From Ruminococcus sp. (lineage in GTDB: Bacteria; Bacillota; Clostridia; Oscillospirales; Ruminococcaceae): 64,000 nt of DNA. Below, piece by piece: positions 43,310 to 51,685 of the stretch. The notes beneath the pieces are model-generated. The model saw only the letters and a list, made by a program, of their open reading frames with translations. It was not told the origin of the DNA and searched no databases. The translations under genes and the position numbers were made by a program. The stretch is taken from the NCBI GenBank assembly GCA_017471405.1, contig JAFUTK010000017.1:1-64000 (forward strand), in the 5' to 3' direction. The stretch's first letter is position 1. Every line of letters begins with the position of its first letter.

Positions 43310-43960
43310 ATGGACATCACAGCTTTCAAGGGAGCAATTTTCGACCTGGACGGCACGCTGATAGACTCGGCTCACGTCTGGAGCGACATTGACATAAAAT
43401 TTCTCGCCCGCCGGGGGATAGCTATCCCTCCCGACTACGCCAAGACCGTCTCCACAATGAACTTCAATGACGCGGCGGTTTACACCAACGAGCGCTTTTC
43501 GCTGAACGAGCGCCCGGAGGATATGATAGCCGAGTGGTTCTCCTACGCTTTGGAGGAATACACCTATAACATCAAGCCCCGCCCCCACGCGGCGGAGTAT
43601 GTGCATATGCTTAGAGATAGGGGAGTGCGCCTTGCCATTGCAACCGCCTCCGACGAGCGGCTTTACACCGCAGTGCTCATAGCTAACGGAATGTATGATT
43701 GTTTTGAGGCCTTTGCCTCCACCAATGAGGTCAGCCGGGGCAAGGGCTTCCCGGACGTCTACGAGCTGGCGGCGGAGCGCTTGGGTCTGACTGCGGGGGA
43801 GTGCATAGTATTTGAGGACATCATCGAGGGCATAAGGGGCGCCAAGGCGGGAGGCTTCGCGGCGGCGGCCTGCATAAACGGCATCTTCCCGCAGGACGAG
43901 GCCGCTCTGCGCTCGGAATCTGACATCTCTTTCACCGATTACAGGGAGCTGATGGTATGA
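43310..43960 (+). CDS. HAD-superfamily hydrolase, beta-phosphoglucomutase-like
   Basis: A 216-residue phosphatase or phosphomutase. The nucleophile motif is FDLDGTLIDS. The second motif is in IATASD, the Lys lies in SRGKGFPDVY, and the acidic motif is VFEDIIEGI. The helical cap between residues 20 and 90 is of the beta-PGM type. The substrate is unknown; sugar phosphates are the common targets. The ATG follows ACGGAGG. The gene overlaps the small membrane protein gene by ATGA. Confidence 0.9.
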   Translation: MDITAFKGAIFDLDGTLIDSAHVWSDIDIKFLARRGIAIPPDYAKTVSTMNFNDAAVYTNERFSLNERPEDMIAEWFSYALEEYTYNIKPRPHAAEYVHMLRDRGVRLAIATASDERLYTAVLIANGMYDCFEAFASTNEVSRGKGFPDVYELAAERLGLTAGECIVFEDIIEGIRGAKAGGFAAAACINGIFPQDEAALRSESDISFTDYRELMV

Positions 43961-44274
43961 GCGCGCTTAAAAAGCTGGTGACGCCCTTGAACGTTCACGT
44001 TCTGCTGGGAATGGCGCACGCGGTGCTGCTGTTTCTGATGATAATCTGCTGGAACAGCGGGGACATCAGCGGCATCGGTATCACCGAGGGCTTTTCCGCC
44101 GGCACCAAGCTGGCGGAGTGCATATTTGCGGGGCTTGTTCTTCTGACGGACATTTTCCTGCTGATACGCAGAAAGCTAACCCCTTTCAAGGCTTTGCTCT
44201 GTGCGGGAGTGTTCGCGGGGATACCGGCTGTATGCAGTCTGGTATTGATAGTTATTCCGGAGCATTTGCTTTAG
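43957..44274 (+). CDS. Small membrane protein of unknown function
   Basis: A 105-residue protein with three hydrophobic segments: LLGMAHAVLLFLMIICW, LAECIFAGLVLLTDIFLL and LLCAGVFAGIPAVCSLVLIV. I know no family for it. It starts within the stop of the HAD hydrolase gene, so the two are co-translated. A clear terminator follows. Confidence 0.75.
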   Translation: MSALKKLVTPLNVHVLLGMAHAVLLFLMIICWNSGDISGIGITEGFSAGTKLAECIFAGLVLLTDIFLLIRRKLTPFKALLCAGVFAGIPAVCSLVLIVIPEHLL

Positions 44275-44303
44275 CTGTACAGAAATTTGTACTTGTTTGT
44301 ATT

Positions 44304-44335
44304 AGCCGAGCGGCTTTCTGCTGCTCGGCTTTTTT
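44304..44335 (+). terminator. Terminator after the HAD operon
   Basis: AGCCGAGC pairs with GCTCGGCT, followed by TTTTT. Confidence 0.88.
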
Positions 44336-44345
44336 ACGTTAAGCC

Positions 44346-44708
44346 GTAGGGCGGGGGCTTGCCCCCGCCGCTTTTGCCTCCTCTGAAAGGTGAGGTGGCG
44401 CGCTAGCGCTGGAGGGGTTTCAGTTGGGCGCCCGCAGCTTGCTGTTCTGGGGACGGAAAAACGTTCGCTGGCGCTCACTGTTTCCTGCGAGTGCAGGACG
44501 GCAGCTTTTCGGCGCTGCGAAATTGGTTTGTTCTTGATAACTTGAACTAGTGGGAGAGCGTTGTGCCTTTTCGTTGCTATGCGCAGCGCCGTTTCGCGGC
44601 TGGCGCCGCGACCTGGGGCGCCGCCCCAGACCCTGCAAGGGCGCTGCCCTTGACCTGCCAGGGGGCTAGCGCGCCCCCTGGACCCGCGCAACGCGCTCCG
44701 CGTTCGAT
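44346..44708 (-). repeat. R1 repeat copy 3 (longest)
   Basis: On the minus strand it runs from CGAACGCGGAGCGCGTTGCG to the type A end GGGGGCAAGCCCCCGCCCTAC. The hairpin cluster includes two large stems built on CCAGGGGGC/GCCCCCTGG. The long-range stem CGGCGCTGCG/CGCAGCGCCG, the segment CAAGTTATCAAGAACAAAC and the box GGAAACAGTGAGCG are present. It is the only copy with no same-strand gene ahead of it: both neighbours point right. The whole 600-bp gap before typA otherwise contains only a terminator, AT-rich sequence and the typA promoter. Confidence 0.9.
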
Positions 44709-44801
44709 GTCCTTGCTTGGTGCGTTGCTTTTTGTGCATTTTTCCGTTTTTTGCTGTGCATATTCACCAAAACATTTCTCCCGCCTTGCTTTTATTTTTA
44801 T

Positions 44802-44830
44802 TTGCAAAATCCCACAAGCTGTGCTATAAT
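44802..44830 (+). promoter_or_regulatory. Promoter of typA
   Basis: TTGCAA and TATAAT are separated by 17 bases, 45 bases before the ATG. Confidence 0.8.
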
Positions 44831-44875
44831 ATATAGTCGGAGAATTGAAATATGTCCCTTCAGGAGGAATAAAGT

Positions 44876-46693
44876 ATGATAAGAGAAGACCTGCGAAACG
44901 TCGCAATAATCGCTCACGTAGACCACGGCAAAACTACCCTCGTTGACGGTATGCTCAAGCAGAGCGGTACCTTCCGGGAAAATCAGGCCGTCGATGAGCG
45001 CGTTATGGACTCAAATGATATCGAGCGCGAAAGAGGCATTACTATCCTCGCAAAGAATACGTCCATTCACTACAAGGGCGTAAAAATAAACGTCATCGAC
45101 ACCCCGGGCCACGCCGACTTCGGCGGCGAGGTGGAGCGTGTGCTCAAAATGGTAAACGGCGTTATCCTGCTGGTGGACGCCGCCGAGGGCCCTATGCCCC
45201 AGACCAGATTTGTACTGCAAAAGGCTCTTGAGCTGGGTCACAGGATAATTGTTGTCATCAATAAAATTGACCGTCCCGATGCCCGTCTCAATGAGGTGGG
45301 CGATGAGGTGCTGGAGCTGCTGATGGACTTAGACGCATCCGACGAGCAGCTGGACAGCCCTATCATCTACTGCTCCGGACGTGACGGCACCGCCACCCAC
45401 AGCCCCAATGAGGAGGGCAAGGACTTAATGCCCCTGCTGGACGAGATACTGTCTTACATTCCCGCCCCCGAGGCTGACGAGGAGGGCACAATGCAGTACC
45501 TCGTTTCCGCTATCGACTACAATGACTATGTAGGGCGTATCGCCATCGGACGCATTGAGCGCGGTGTGATGAAGGTGGGTCAGGACGTTACCGTCGGCGA
45601 CTATCACCAGACCAAGAAGGAATACCGCGGCAAGGTCGTTACGATGTACCAGATAGAGGGGCTTAACCGCGTTCCCGTTGAGACCGCCAAGGCCGGCGAT
45701 ATCGTCTGCATCAGCGGTATCGAGAACATCACCATCGGAGACACAATCTGCGAGTTCGGTGCATTTGAGGCTCTGCCCTTCGTGAAGATATCCGAGCCCA
45801 CCGTTGAGATGACCTTCTCGGTGAACGATTCGCCCTTCGCCGGCAGAGAGGGCAAGTTCGTTACCTCCCGCCAGCTGCGGGACAGGCTTTTCAGAGAGTT
45901 GCTGAAGGACGTTTCCCTTCGGGTTTCCGAGACCGATTCTACCGACAGCTTCAAGGTAGCCGGCAGAGGCGAGATGCACCTCTCCATACTGATTGAGAAT
46001 ATGCGCCGCGAGGGCTATGAGCTGGGAGTTTCCACCCCCCGCGTGCTTTACAAGGAGATAGACGGCAAGCTCAATGAGCCCATCGAGCGCCTTGTCATAG
46101 ACGTTCCCGAGGGCAGCGTGGGAGCCGTTATGGAGAAGCTGGGCACCAGAAAGGCTGAGCTTCGCCAGATGACCCCTGTGGGCAGCCGTATGAGGCTGGA
46201 ATTCCTTATCCCCTCAAGAGGACTGTTCGGCTACAGGAGCGAGTTCCTCACCGATACCAAGGGCGAGGGAATTTTAAGCTCGGTATTCCACAGCTATCAG
46301 CCCTACAAGGGTGAGATACAGAAGCGCAGCACCGGCTCACTGGTAGCCTTCGAGACCGGCGAGGCCGTCACCTACGGACTTTTCAACGCTCAGGAGCGCG
46401 GCGAGCTGTTCATCACCGCCGGCACCGCCGTTTATGAGGGAATGATAGTGGGAGCCTCTCCCAAGACCGACGATCTGGTAGTCAACGTCTGCAAGCGCAA
46501 GCACCTGACCAACACCCGCGCCTCTGGCTCGGACGATGCGCTGAGGCTTATCCCTCCCCGCAATCTCTCGCTGGAGGATTGCCTTGAATTCCTCGCCGAT
46601 GACGAGCTGCTGGAGGTAACCCCCAAGAGCCTGCGTATCAGAAAGCGCACCCTCTCAAACGTTCAGAGAGCCAAGGACAGGGCGAAGAGATAA
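44876..46693 (+). CDS. typA: Translational GTPase TypA/BipA
   Basis: TypA is a ribosome-binding GTPase related to EF-G that helps 50S assembly and growth under stress or cold. The 605-residue length is normal. G motifs are [25 protein letters not shown] and NKIDRPDA. The domain order is EF-G-like: GTPase, a beta-barrel, an EF-G III-like part, an EF-G V-like part with [20 protein letters not shown], and the TypA-specific C-terminal domain ([20 protein letters not shown]). AGGAGG precedes the ATG. The gene is single, with a terminator at 46743. Confidence 0.97.
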   Translation: MIREDLRNVAIIAHVDHGKTTLVDGMLKQSGTFRENQAVDERVMDSNDIERERGITILAKNTSIHYKGVKINVIDTPGHADFGGEVERVLKMVNGVILLVDAAEGPMPQTRFVLQKALELGHRIIVVINKIDRPDARLNEVGDEVLELLMDLDASDEQLDSPIIYCSGRDGTATHSPNEEGKDLMPLLDEILSYIPAPEADEEGTMQYLVSAIDYNDYVGRIAIGRIERGVMKVGQDVTVGDYHQTKKEYRGKVVTMYQIEGLNRVPVETAKAGDIVCISGIENITIGDTICEFGAFEALPFVKISEPTVEMTFSVNDSPFAGREGKFVTSRQLRDRLFRELLKDVSLRVSETDSTDSFKVAGRGEMHLSILIENMRREGYELGVSTPRVLYKEIDGKLNEPIERLVIDVPEGSVGAVMEKLGTRKAELRQMTPVGSRMRLEFLIPSRGLFGYRSEFLTDTKGEGILSSVFHSYQPYKGEIQKRSTGSLVAFETGEAVTYGLFNAQERGELFITAGTAVYEGMIVGASPKTDDLVVNVCKRKHLTNTRASGSDDALRLIPPRNLSLEDCLEFLADDELLEVTPKSLRIRKRTLSNVQRAKDRAKR

Positions 46694-46742
46694 TATCCCG
46701 CGGCGAGATAGCGCATCCGGTAATTCAATGATTTTTCCCCGT

Positions 46743-46779
46743 AAAAGGTATCCCCGCCGGCAGGCGGGGGATACCTTTT
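46743..46779 (+). terminator. Terminator of typA
   Basis: AAAGGTATCCCCGCC pairs with GGCGGGGGATACCTTT around GGCA, then TT. Confidence 0.92.
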
Positions 46780-46788
46780 ATGGAACAG

Positions 46789-46817
46789 GATAAATTCCCG
46801 CGTAGCGGGAATTTATC
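46789..46817. repeat. 13-bp perfect inverted repeat
   Basis: GATAAATTCCCGC and GCGGGAATTTATC are separated by GTA. It sits 10 bases after the typA terminator and 12 bases before the secG promoter. No T-run follows, so it is not a second terminator by itself. Confidence 0.8.
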
Positions 46818-46829
46818 TCCTCATCCCCC

Positions 46830-46858
46830 TTGACAAATCCATCGCATTGTGCTATAAT
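46830..46858 (+). promoter_or_regulatory. Promoter of secG
   Basis: TTGACA and TATAAT are separated by 17 bases, a consensus promoter. Confidence 0.88.
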
Positions 46859-46902
46859 ACACTAGATATCCCATTTTTACCGAAAGGACTGTATTTTACA
46901 AA

Positions 46903-47307
46903 ATGAGCACACTTGAAATAATCGCGGGAGTTCTGCTCCTGCTTTCCGGACTTATCATCATTCTGGTCGTTCTGGCTCAGGAGACAAAGGAGCAGGGCCT
47001 GACCTCCGCTATCGGCGGCGGCGCCAACGACTCCTTCTATGAGCACAATATGGGCAGAACGAAGGACGCAAAGCTCTCCAAGTTCACAAGGAACGCAGCT
47101 ATCGTAATGTTCATCGTTACCCTTGCGGTAAACATCTTCGCCACAGTTGGCAAAAACGATGACAGCTCCGCTTCTTCAAGCGGCAGCACCTCTACGGTCT
47201 CCACCGTTAGCGAGGACACCTCCTCCGAGGCAACCGAGAGCACAGAGAGCACAGCGGAGTCCGCTGCTGACGATACCGCTGAGAGCACTGAGAGCACCGC
47301 GGAATAA
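46903..47307 (+). CDS. secG: Preprotein translocase subunit SecG
   Basis: SecG helps the SecYE channel move proteins across the membrane. The first 80 residues are a normal SecG: a helix near 4-22, the loop (AQETKEQGLTSAIGGGAND, typical SecG), and a helix near 62-80. A 50-residue tail rich in Ser, Thr and Glu follows, making it 134 residues against the usual 75-80. The tail resembles a low-complexity linker. The gene is monocistronic with a terminator at 47315. Confidence 0.9.
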   Translation: MSTLEIIAGVLLLLSGLIIILVVLAQETKEQGLTSAIGGGANDSFYEHNMGRTKDAKLSKFTRNAAIVMFIVTLAVNIFATVGKNDDSSASSSGSTSTVSTVSEDTSSEATESTESTAESAADDTAESTESTAE

Positions 47308-47314
47308 CAAAATC

Positions 47315-47341
47315 AAGCCCTGCAAAGTGCAGGGCTTTTTC
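47315..47341 (+). terminator. Terminator of secG
   Basis: AGCCCTGC pairs with GCAGGGCT around AAAGT, followed by TTTTT. Confidence 0.9.
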
Positions 47342-47354
47342 TTTGGAGGACACT

Positions 47355-48116
47355 ATGAGAAATATCGACTCTGAAAGAGCCGCCTATGCCCGCCGCTTCG
47401 GCTGGTGCCGGGACTCAATGGTGAAAAGCTGGCTGGACGGCTTTATGGGGACGGGATATGCTTCCGATGAGGGCGGCTGGGCTTTTATCAGGAGCGGAGA
47501 TTTTTTCTACCTTGCCGGCAGACCCGATAGGCCGGAGGACGTCGCCCGGTATATCCGGGAGGAAATGGGCAGCGAGGCTGTCATTGTGCCGGAGGATATG
47601 AGCTGGAAGCAGGTACTCACAAGCTGCGGGCTGCCGGTCAATCGCGTCACCCGTTTTCACACCCGACTGCCAGAGGCTGGGCTTGACAGAGCCCTGCTGG
47701 AACAGGCATCAAAGCTGACCGGCTGCGAGTGTGTAAGGCTCGTCCGGGCAGGGGAGAGGGAGTATGAGGATCTCGCCGCCTGCGGCTGGGAAAACTCCTT
47801 TGTCAGTAACTTCTCCGGCAGGGAGGACTTTCTCAAAAACGGATTTGCATACTGTGTCTACGTTGGGGTGGAGCTGGCGTCGGCGGCCTCCACCTTCGGC
47901 TATTACTCCGGAGGGTACGAATTGCAGATAGCAACCGACCCCAAGTTCAGACGAAGGGGCTACGCCTGCGCCGCAGCGGCGGCATTCCTGCTGGAATGTC
48001 TTGACAGGGGCAAGCGCCCTCACTGGGATGCGGCGAATATGACCTCTGTGCGCATAGCCCAGCGTCTAGGATTTGAGTATGACGGGGAGTATGAGGCGAT
48101 GGAGATCGGCAGATAA
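47355..48116 (+). CDS. GNAT-family N-acetyltransferase
   Basis: A 253-residue protein. The C-terminal GNAT fold spans about residues 125-250, with the acetyl-CoA-binding loop as QIATDPKFRRRGYACAAAAA and the last strand in RIAQRLGFEYDGEYEAME. The first half is unlike standard GNATs (VPEDMSWKQVLTSCGLP, RFHTRLPEAG) and may be a second, degenerate copy of the fold, which is typical of the GNAT_acetyltran subgroup. Substrate unknown. I chose the ATG at 47355 (GGAGG upstream) over the earlier TTG. Confidence 0.82.
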   Translation: MRNIDSERAAYARRFGWCRDSMVKSWLDGFMGTGYASDEGGWAFIRSGDFFYLAGRPDRPEDVARYIREEMGSEAVIVPEDMSWKQVLTSCGLPVNRVTRFHTRLPEAGLDRALLEQASKLTGCECVRLVRAGEREYEDLAACGWENSFVSNFSGREDFLKNGFAYCVYVGVELASAASTFGYYSGGYELQIATDPKFRRRGYACAAAAAFLLECLDRGKRPHWDAANMTSVRIAQRLGFEYDGEYEAMEIGR

Positions 48117-48129
48117 ATCAGAATTTGGC

Positions 48130-48450
48130 GGGATAACGAACGCGAAGCGCGTTGCGCGGGTCCAGGGGGCGCGCTAGCCCCCTGGCAGGTCAAGGGCAGC
48201 GCCCTTGTGGGGTCTGGGGCAAAGCCCCAGGTCGCGGCGCTGCACACAGTAACGAAAAGGCACAACTCTTTCCTACCATACAAAAGTATCAAGAACAAAC
48301 TAAATTCGCAGCGCCGAAAAGTTACAAGTCTGCACTCACAGGAAACAGTGAGCGTCAGCGAACGTTTTTCCGTACCTAGGACAGCAAGCTGCGGGCGCCA
48401 GGCTCCTCGCCGCTGACACGTTTCGGAGAAGTTCCCTTTTCCGGCGAAAT
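48130..48450 (+). repeat. R1 repeat copy 4
   Basis: It begins 14 bases after the GNAT stop, in sense orientation, with GGGATAACGAACGCG. The hairpin cluster, the stem CGGCGCTGC/GCAGCGCCG, AACGAAAAGGCACAA, ATCAAGAACAAAC and the box GGAAACAGTGAGCG are all present. It ends as type B (CCTTTTCCGGCGAAAT). No separate terminator or gene is present in this 375-bp gap, and no clear promoter for the lipid kinase. Confidence 0.9.
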
Positions 48451-48491
48451 ACAATACCCGCAAATAAGTCCAATAATAATGGAGGATATAT

Positions 48492-49418
48492 ATGAGACTG
48501 AATATCGTTCTGAACCCCGCCGGAGGCTCCGGCGCAGCGGTGAAGCTCTGGAAAAGGGTCGAGCCGGTGTTTAAGGAAAGCAGCTGTGAGTATAAGCTCT
48601 ACCGCTCCACTCGCCAGTGCGGGATAGAGGAGCTCTGCCGCAGGCTTACCTTCCAGGGAAAGGACACCGCCCTTGTGGTCATCGGCGGCGACGGCACCTT
48701 AAACGAAGCCGTCAACGGCATCGCCGACTTCGAGCATACTCTCTTCGGCTTTATTCCCTGCGGCACCGGCAACGACTTCGCCCGGGATATGTCCCTCCCG
48801 AAACGCTCGGAGGATATCGCCCGCAGGATAGCGCAGTACGAGATAAGGCGGGTCTCCGATATCGGGGAGCTGACCTTTTACGGCGAGGGCGAGCCTGTCC
48901 GGAGGAAATTCAATATCAGCAGCGATATCGGCTTCGGCGCTGCCACCTGTGCGCTGGTGAACAGCTCAAAAATAAAGCCGGTGCTCAACCGCATTGGGCT
49001 GGGAAGGCTGATTTACCTCATCGAGGCAGTGAGGGTCTGCTTCACTATGAAGCCTGCGGCGGTTAAGCTTTGGGCGGACGGCGAGGTGAGCGAGTATAGA
49101 AAGTGCCTCTGCGTCATCGCGATGAACCACAAATGCGAGGGCGGCGGGTTTAGATTTTGTCCCGATGCCGATTTCACCGACGGCAAGCTGGACGTTGTTA
49201 TGGGAGACGGCCTCTCACATCTGGAATTCCTGCGTATGCTTCCACTGGCCTATATGGGTAAGCACCTTAAGCTGCGGGGCATCAGTACAGTCCGTGCGGA
49301 GCGGGTGACAATGCTCTCAGCATCGCCTATCTGGGCGCACACCGACGGAGAGGTGCTTGGCAAGGCGAAAAAGGTCTCCATGAGGATAATCCCTCAAAAG
49401 CTGAAAATGATAGTTTGA
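48492..49418 (+). CDS. Diacylglycerol kinase family lipid kinase
   Basis: A 308-residue DAGK_cat-family enzyme that phosphorylates a lipid alcohol, such as diacylglycerol or undecaprenol, at the membrane. Motifs are LNPAGGSG, IGGDGTLNEAVNGI, IPCGTGNDFARD and the C-terminal HTDGEVLG. The ATG follows GGAGG. It lies directly downstream of R1 copy 4 and shares a terminator with RNase R. Phospholipid recycling or wall-lipid supply is plausible. Confidence 0.92.
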   Translation: MRLNIVLNPAGGSGAAVKLWKRVEPVFKESSCEYKLYRSTRQCGIEELCRRLTFQGKDTALVVIGGDGTLNEAVNGIADFEHTLFGFIPCGTGNDFARDMSLPKRSEDIARRIAQYEIRRVSDIGELTFYGEGEPVRRKFNISSDIGFGAATCALVNSSKIKPVLNRIGLGRLIYLIEAVRVCFTMKPAAVKLWADGEVSEYRKCLCVIAMNHKCEGGGFRFCPDADFTDGKLDVVMGDGLSHLEFLRMLPLAYMGKHLKLRGISTVRAERVTMLSASPIWAHTDGEVLGKAKKVSMRIIPQKLKMIV

Positions 49419-49427
49419 TATAAACAA

Positions 49428-49467
49428 TAAAGGGATATCTCACCGCTGGGGTGGGATATCCCTTTAT
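49428..49467. terminator. Bidirectional terminator
   Basis: TAAAGGGATATC-CACC pairs with GGTG-GATATCCCTTTA around a short loop. It separates the convergent lipid kinase and RNase R genes. Confidence 0.9.
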
Positions 49468-49524
49468 TTATGTTCACCGTTGGTGAGATCACGCTTTTAC
49501 GGCGGAAAATACAACCAATTACTG

Positions 49525-51657
49525 TCAAACGGGCACCAGATCTACATTTCCGCTGTTGACCTCGGCGCTCTCTATCTTTACCTTTATCTTCTCCCCAACC
49601 TTCCAGATGTCTCCGGTGGTGAGGTTGCGCAGGGAGAGCATATCCTCGCAGACATAAGCCCCCTCCGGCAGCGAGTGAACGGAAACCATTCCCTCGCAGG
49701 TGTCCGGCATCGTCACAAAGAAGCCGAACTCCATTACCGAGTTGATGACGCCCTCGCGTTCCTCCCCGATGTGGGATTTAAGGTATTCCGCCTTGTAGCA
49801 GTCCTCGCAGCTGCGCTCCGCCTGCATGGCCTTTAGCTCCGTCTGGGTGGACTGGTCTGCCGAGGCGTAGGCGAACTTCTGATACTTTCGGTTACATTCC
49901 TCCGCACTTGCCCCCGACAGCAGCTCGCTCATTATGCGGTGGATAGTCAGGTCGGGATAGCGCCGGATAGGCGATGTGAAGTGGGCGTAGTCCTGAAGCA
50001 CAAGGCCGTAATGCCCGATGGGGTCGGTGGAGTATTTCGCCTTGGACATGCTTCTCAGCACCAGATTGTTGATGATGGGGGCGAGCTCCGTATCCTTAAC
50101 ACTGTCCAGAATTTTGGACAGCTGTGCCGGCTTGGGGGAGCCTGAAAAATCAAAGGGGATATTGAGCCTTGCCAGCACCTGCTTGAGGGTCTCGGTCTTT
50201 TCCTCTGAGGGTGGCTCGTGGACGCGATAGACAAAGGGAATGCCCTTTTCCAGCCCGAATCGCGCCGCGCACTCGTTGGCGGTGAGCATGAAGTCCTCAA
50301 TCATTTCCTGCGAGGCGCCCCGCTGATAGGGCATCGCCCCGACGCAGATATCCTCTTCGTTTATGATGAGCACGCCCTCCTGGGTTTCCAGCTCGGGAGC
50401 ACCCCGGGCGACGCGCTTTTTATACAGCTTCTCCGCCAGCTCCTTCATCACCGGCAGTTCGGAGATGACATCACTGTACTTCTCATTAAGCTGCGCGTCC
50501 TCCTCGCCTGCCAGCAGGCGGTTTATCTCGCTGTAAACGCCCTTCACCCGGGAGCGGATAACGCTCTTGGCGAATTTGAAGTCCTTTATCTCGGCGTTCT
50601 TGTCCAGCTTGATAAGGCAGGAGAATGCCAGCCTGTCCTCCCCCGGATTGAGGGAGCAGATGCCGTTGGAAAGCTCTGGCGGCAGCATAGGTATAACGCG
50701 GTTTGCGTAGTATACGCTGGTGCCGCGCTCGAAGGCCTCGTTATCGAGAGCCGACTTGGGAGTTACGTAATGAGAAACGTCCGCGATGTGAACGCCCAGC
50801 TCGTAGCTGTCCTTGGTCTTGGAGAAAGACACCGCATCGTCGATGTCCTTGGTGTCGGCGCCGTCGATGGTGAAGATAGGCTTGTCCCGCAGGTCGAGGC
50901 GGTGGGGTATCTCATCGTATATCCTCCGATAGTCGGAGACGCGCCTTGCCTCGGCGATGACCTCGTGAGGGAAGACGGGGGTTATTCCGTTAAGCTCCAG
51001 CACCGACAGCGCACAGACCGCTGCCCGCAGGGAGCTTCCGAAGGCGGCGGTTATCTCGCAGCGATGCTCTGAATGGCGGCGACCTCGCTCGGTGACCACA
51101 GCCATTACCTTGTCGTGCTCGTGGAGCTCCAGCCCTAAGGGATTGTCAAAGGCCATAGTGCATTTGGCGAGGGTGTCGGGGACAAGTCGAAAATGCCCGA
51201 ACTCCAGAATTATCTCGCCGGTGAAGCGGGAGAAATTCTCCTGCGCTATCTCCACCACCTCGGCCTCCGTTTTCTCTCCGGTGCCCTCAAAGGTGCGCAC
51301 GAGGACAACGTCTCCGGGCATAGCGCCCATAAGCAGCTTGCCCGCAACGAAGTATTCCTCCCCGGTGACATCGTCCTTGACGAAACCGTAGGTCTTGTTG
51401 ATGCGGGTGACGGTGCAGCGGGTCAGGTCGGACTTGTCCGCAAGCCGCAGGCCTCTCCTGTCCTCGATGACAGTGCCCTTCTGCTTTAGCTTTTCGATAG
51501 CCAGCACAAACTGCTCGAAGTCGAACCCCCGGGCATTGCGCATGCTTTTGTGGAGCTCCTTGAAGGTGAGGGGCTTTTTGCCCGCCCTTTTGAGCCGCGC
51601 CAGAATGAGCTCCTTATACTCAGCGCGGAGCTTGTTTTTCTTTTTGTCTTTTTTCAT
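49525..51657 (-). CDS. rnr: Ribonuclease R
   Basis: RNase R is a 3'-5' exonuclease that degrades structured RNA. The 710-residue protein has an N-terminal helix-turn-helix-like region, cold-shock domains, and the RNB catalytic domain with IDGADTKDIDDAVSF (active-site Asps). GASQEMIEDFMLTANE and SPIRRYPDLTIHRIM follow, then a C-terminal S1 domain (EGVINSVMEFGFFVTMPD). A Lys-rich start (MKKDKKKNKLR) is usual. It follows the DUF975 gene by 28 bases, so the two probably share a transcript. Confidence 0.95.
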   Translation of the reverse strand: MKKDKKKNKLRAEYKELILARLKRAGKKPLTFKELHKSMRNARGFDFEQFVLAIEKLKQKGTVIEDRRGLRLADKSDLTRCTVTRINKTYGFVKDDVTGEEYFVAGKLLMGAMPGDVVLVRTFEGTGEKTEAEVVEIAQENFSRFTGEIILEFGHFRLVPDTLAKCTMAFDNPLGLELHEHDKVMAVVTERGRRHSEHRCEITAAFGSSLRAAVCALSVLELNGITPVFPHEVIAEARRVSDYRRIYDEIPHRLDLRDKPIFTIDGADTKDIDDAVSFSKTKDSYELGVHIADVSHYVTPKSALDNEAFERGTSVYYANRVIPMLPPELSNGICSLNPGEDRLAFSCLIKLDKNAEIKDFKFAKSVIRSRVKGVYSEINRLLAGEEDAQLNEKYSDVISELPVMKELAEKLYKKRVARGAPELETQEGVLIINEEDICVGAMPYQRGASQEMIEDFMLTANECAARFGLEKGIPFVYRVHEPPSEEKTETLKQVLARLNIPFDFSGSPKPAQLSKILDSVKDTELAPIINNLVLRSMSKAKYSTDPIGHYGLVLQDYAHFTSPIRRYPDLTIHRIMSELLSGASAEECNRKYQKFAYASADQSTQTELKAMQAERSCEDCYKAEYLKSHIGEEREGVINSVMEFGFFVTMPDTCEGMVSVHSLPEGAYVCEDMLSLRNLTTGDIWKVGEKIKVKIESAEVNSGNVDLVPV

Positions 51658-51685
51658 TTTATATCTCCTTGAATGTGCGGCTATG

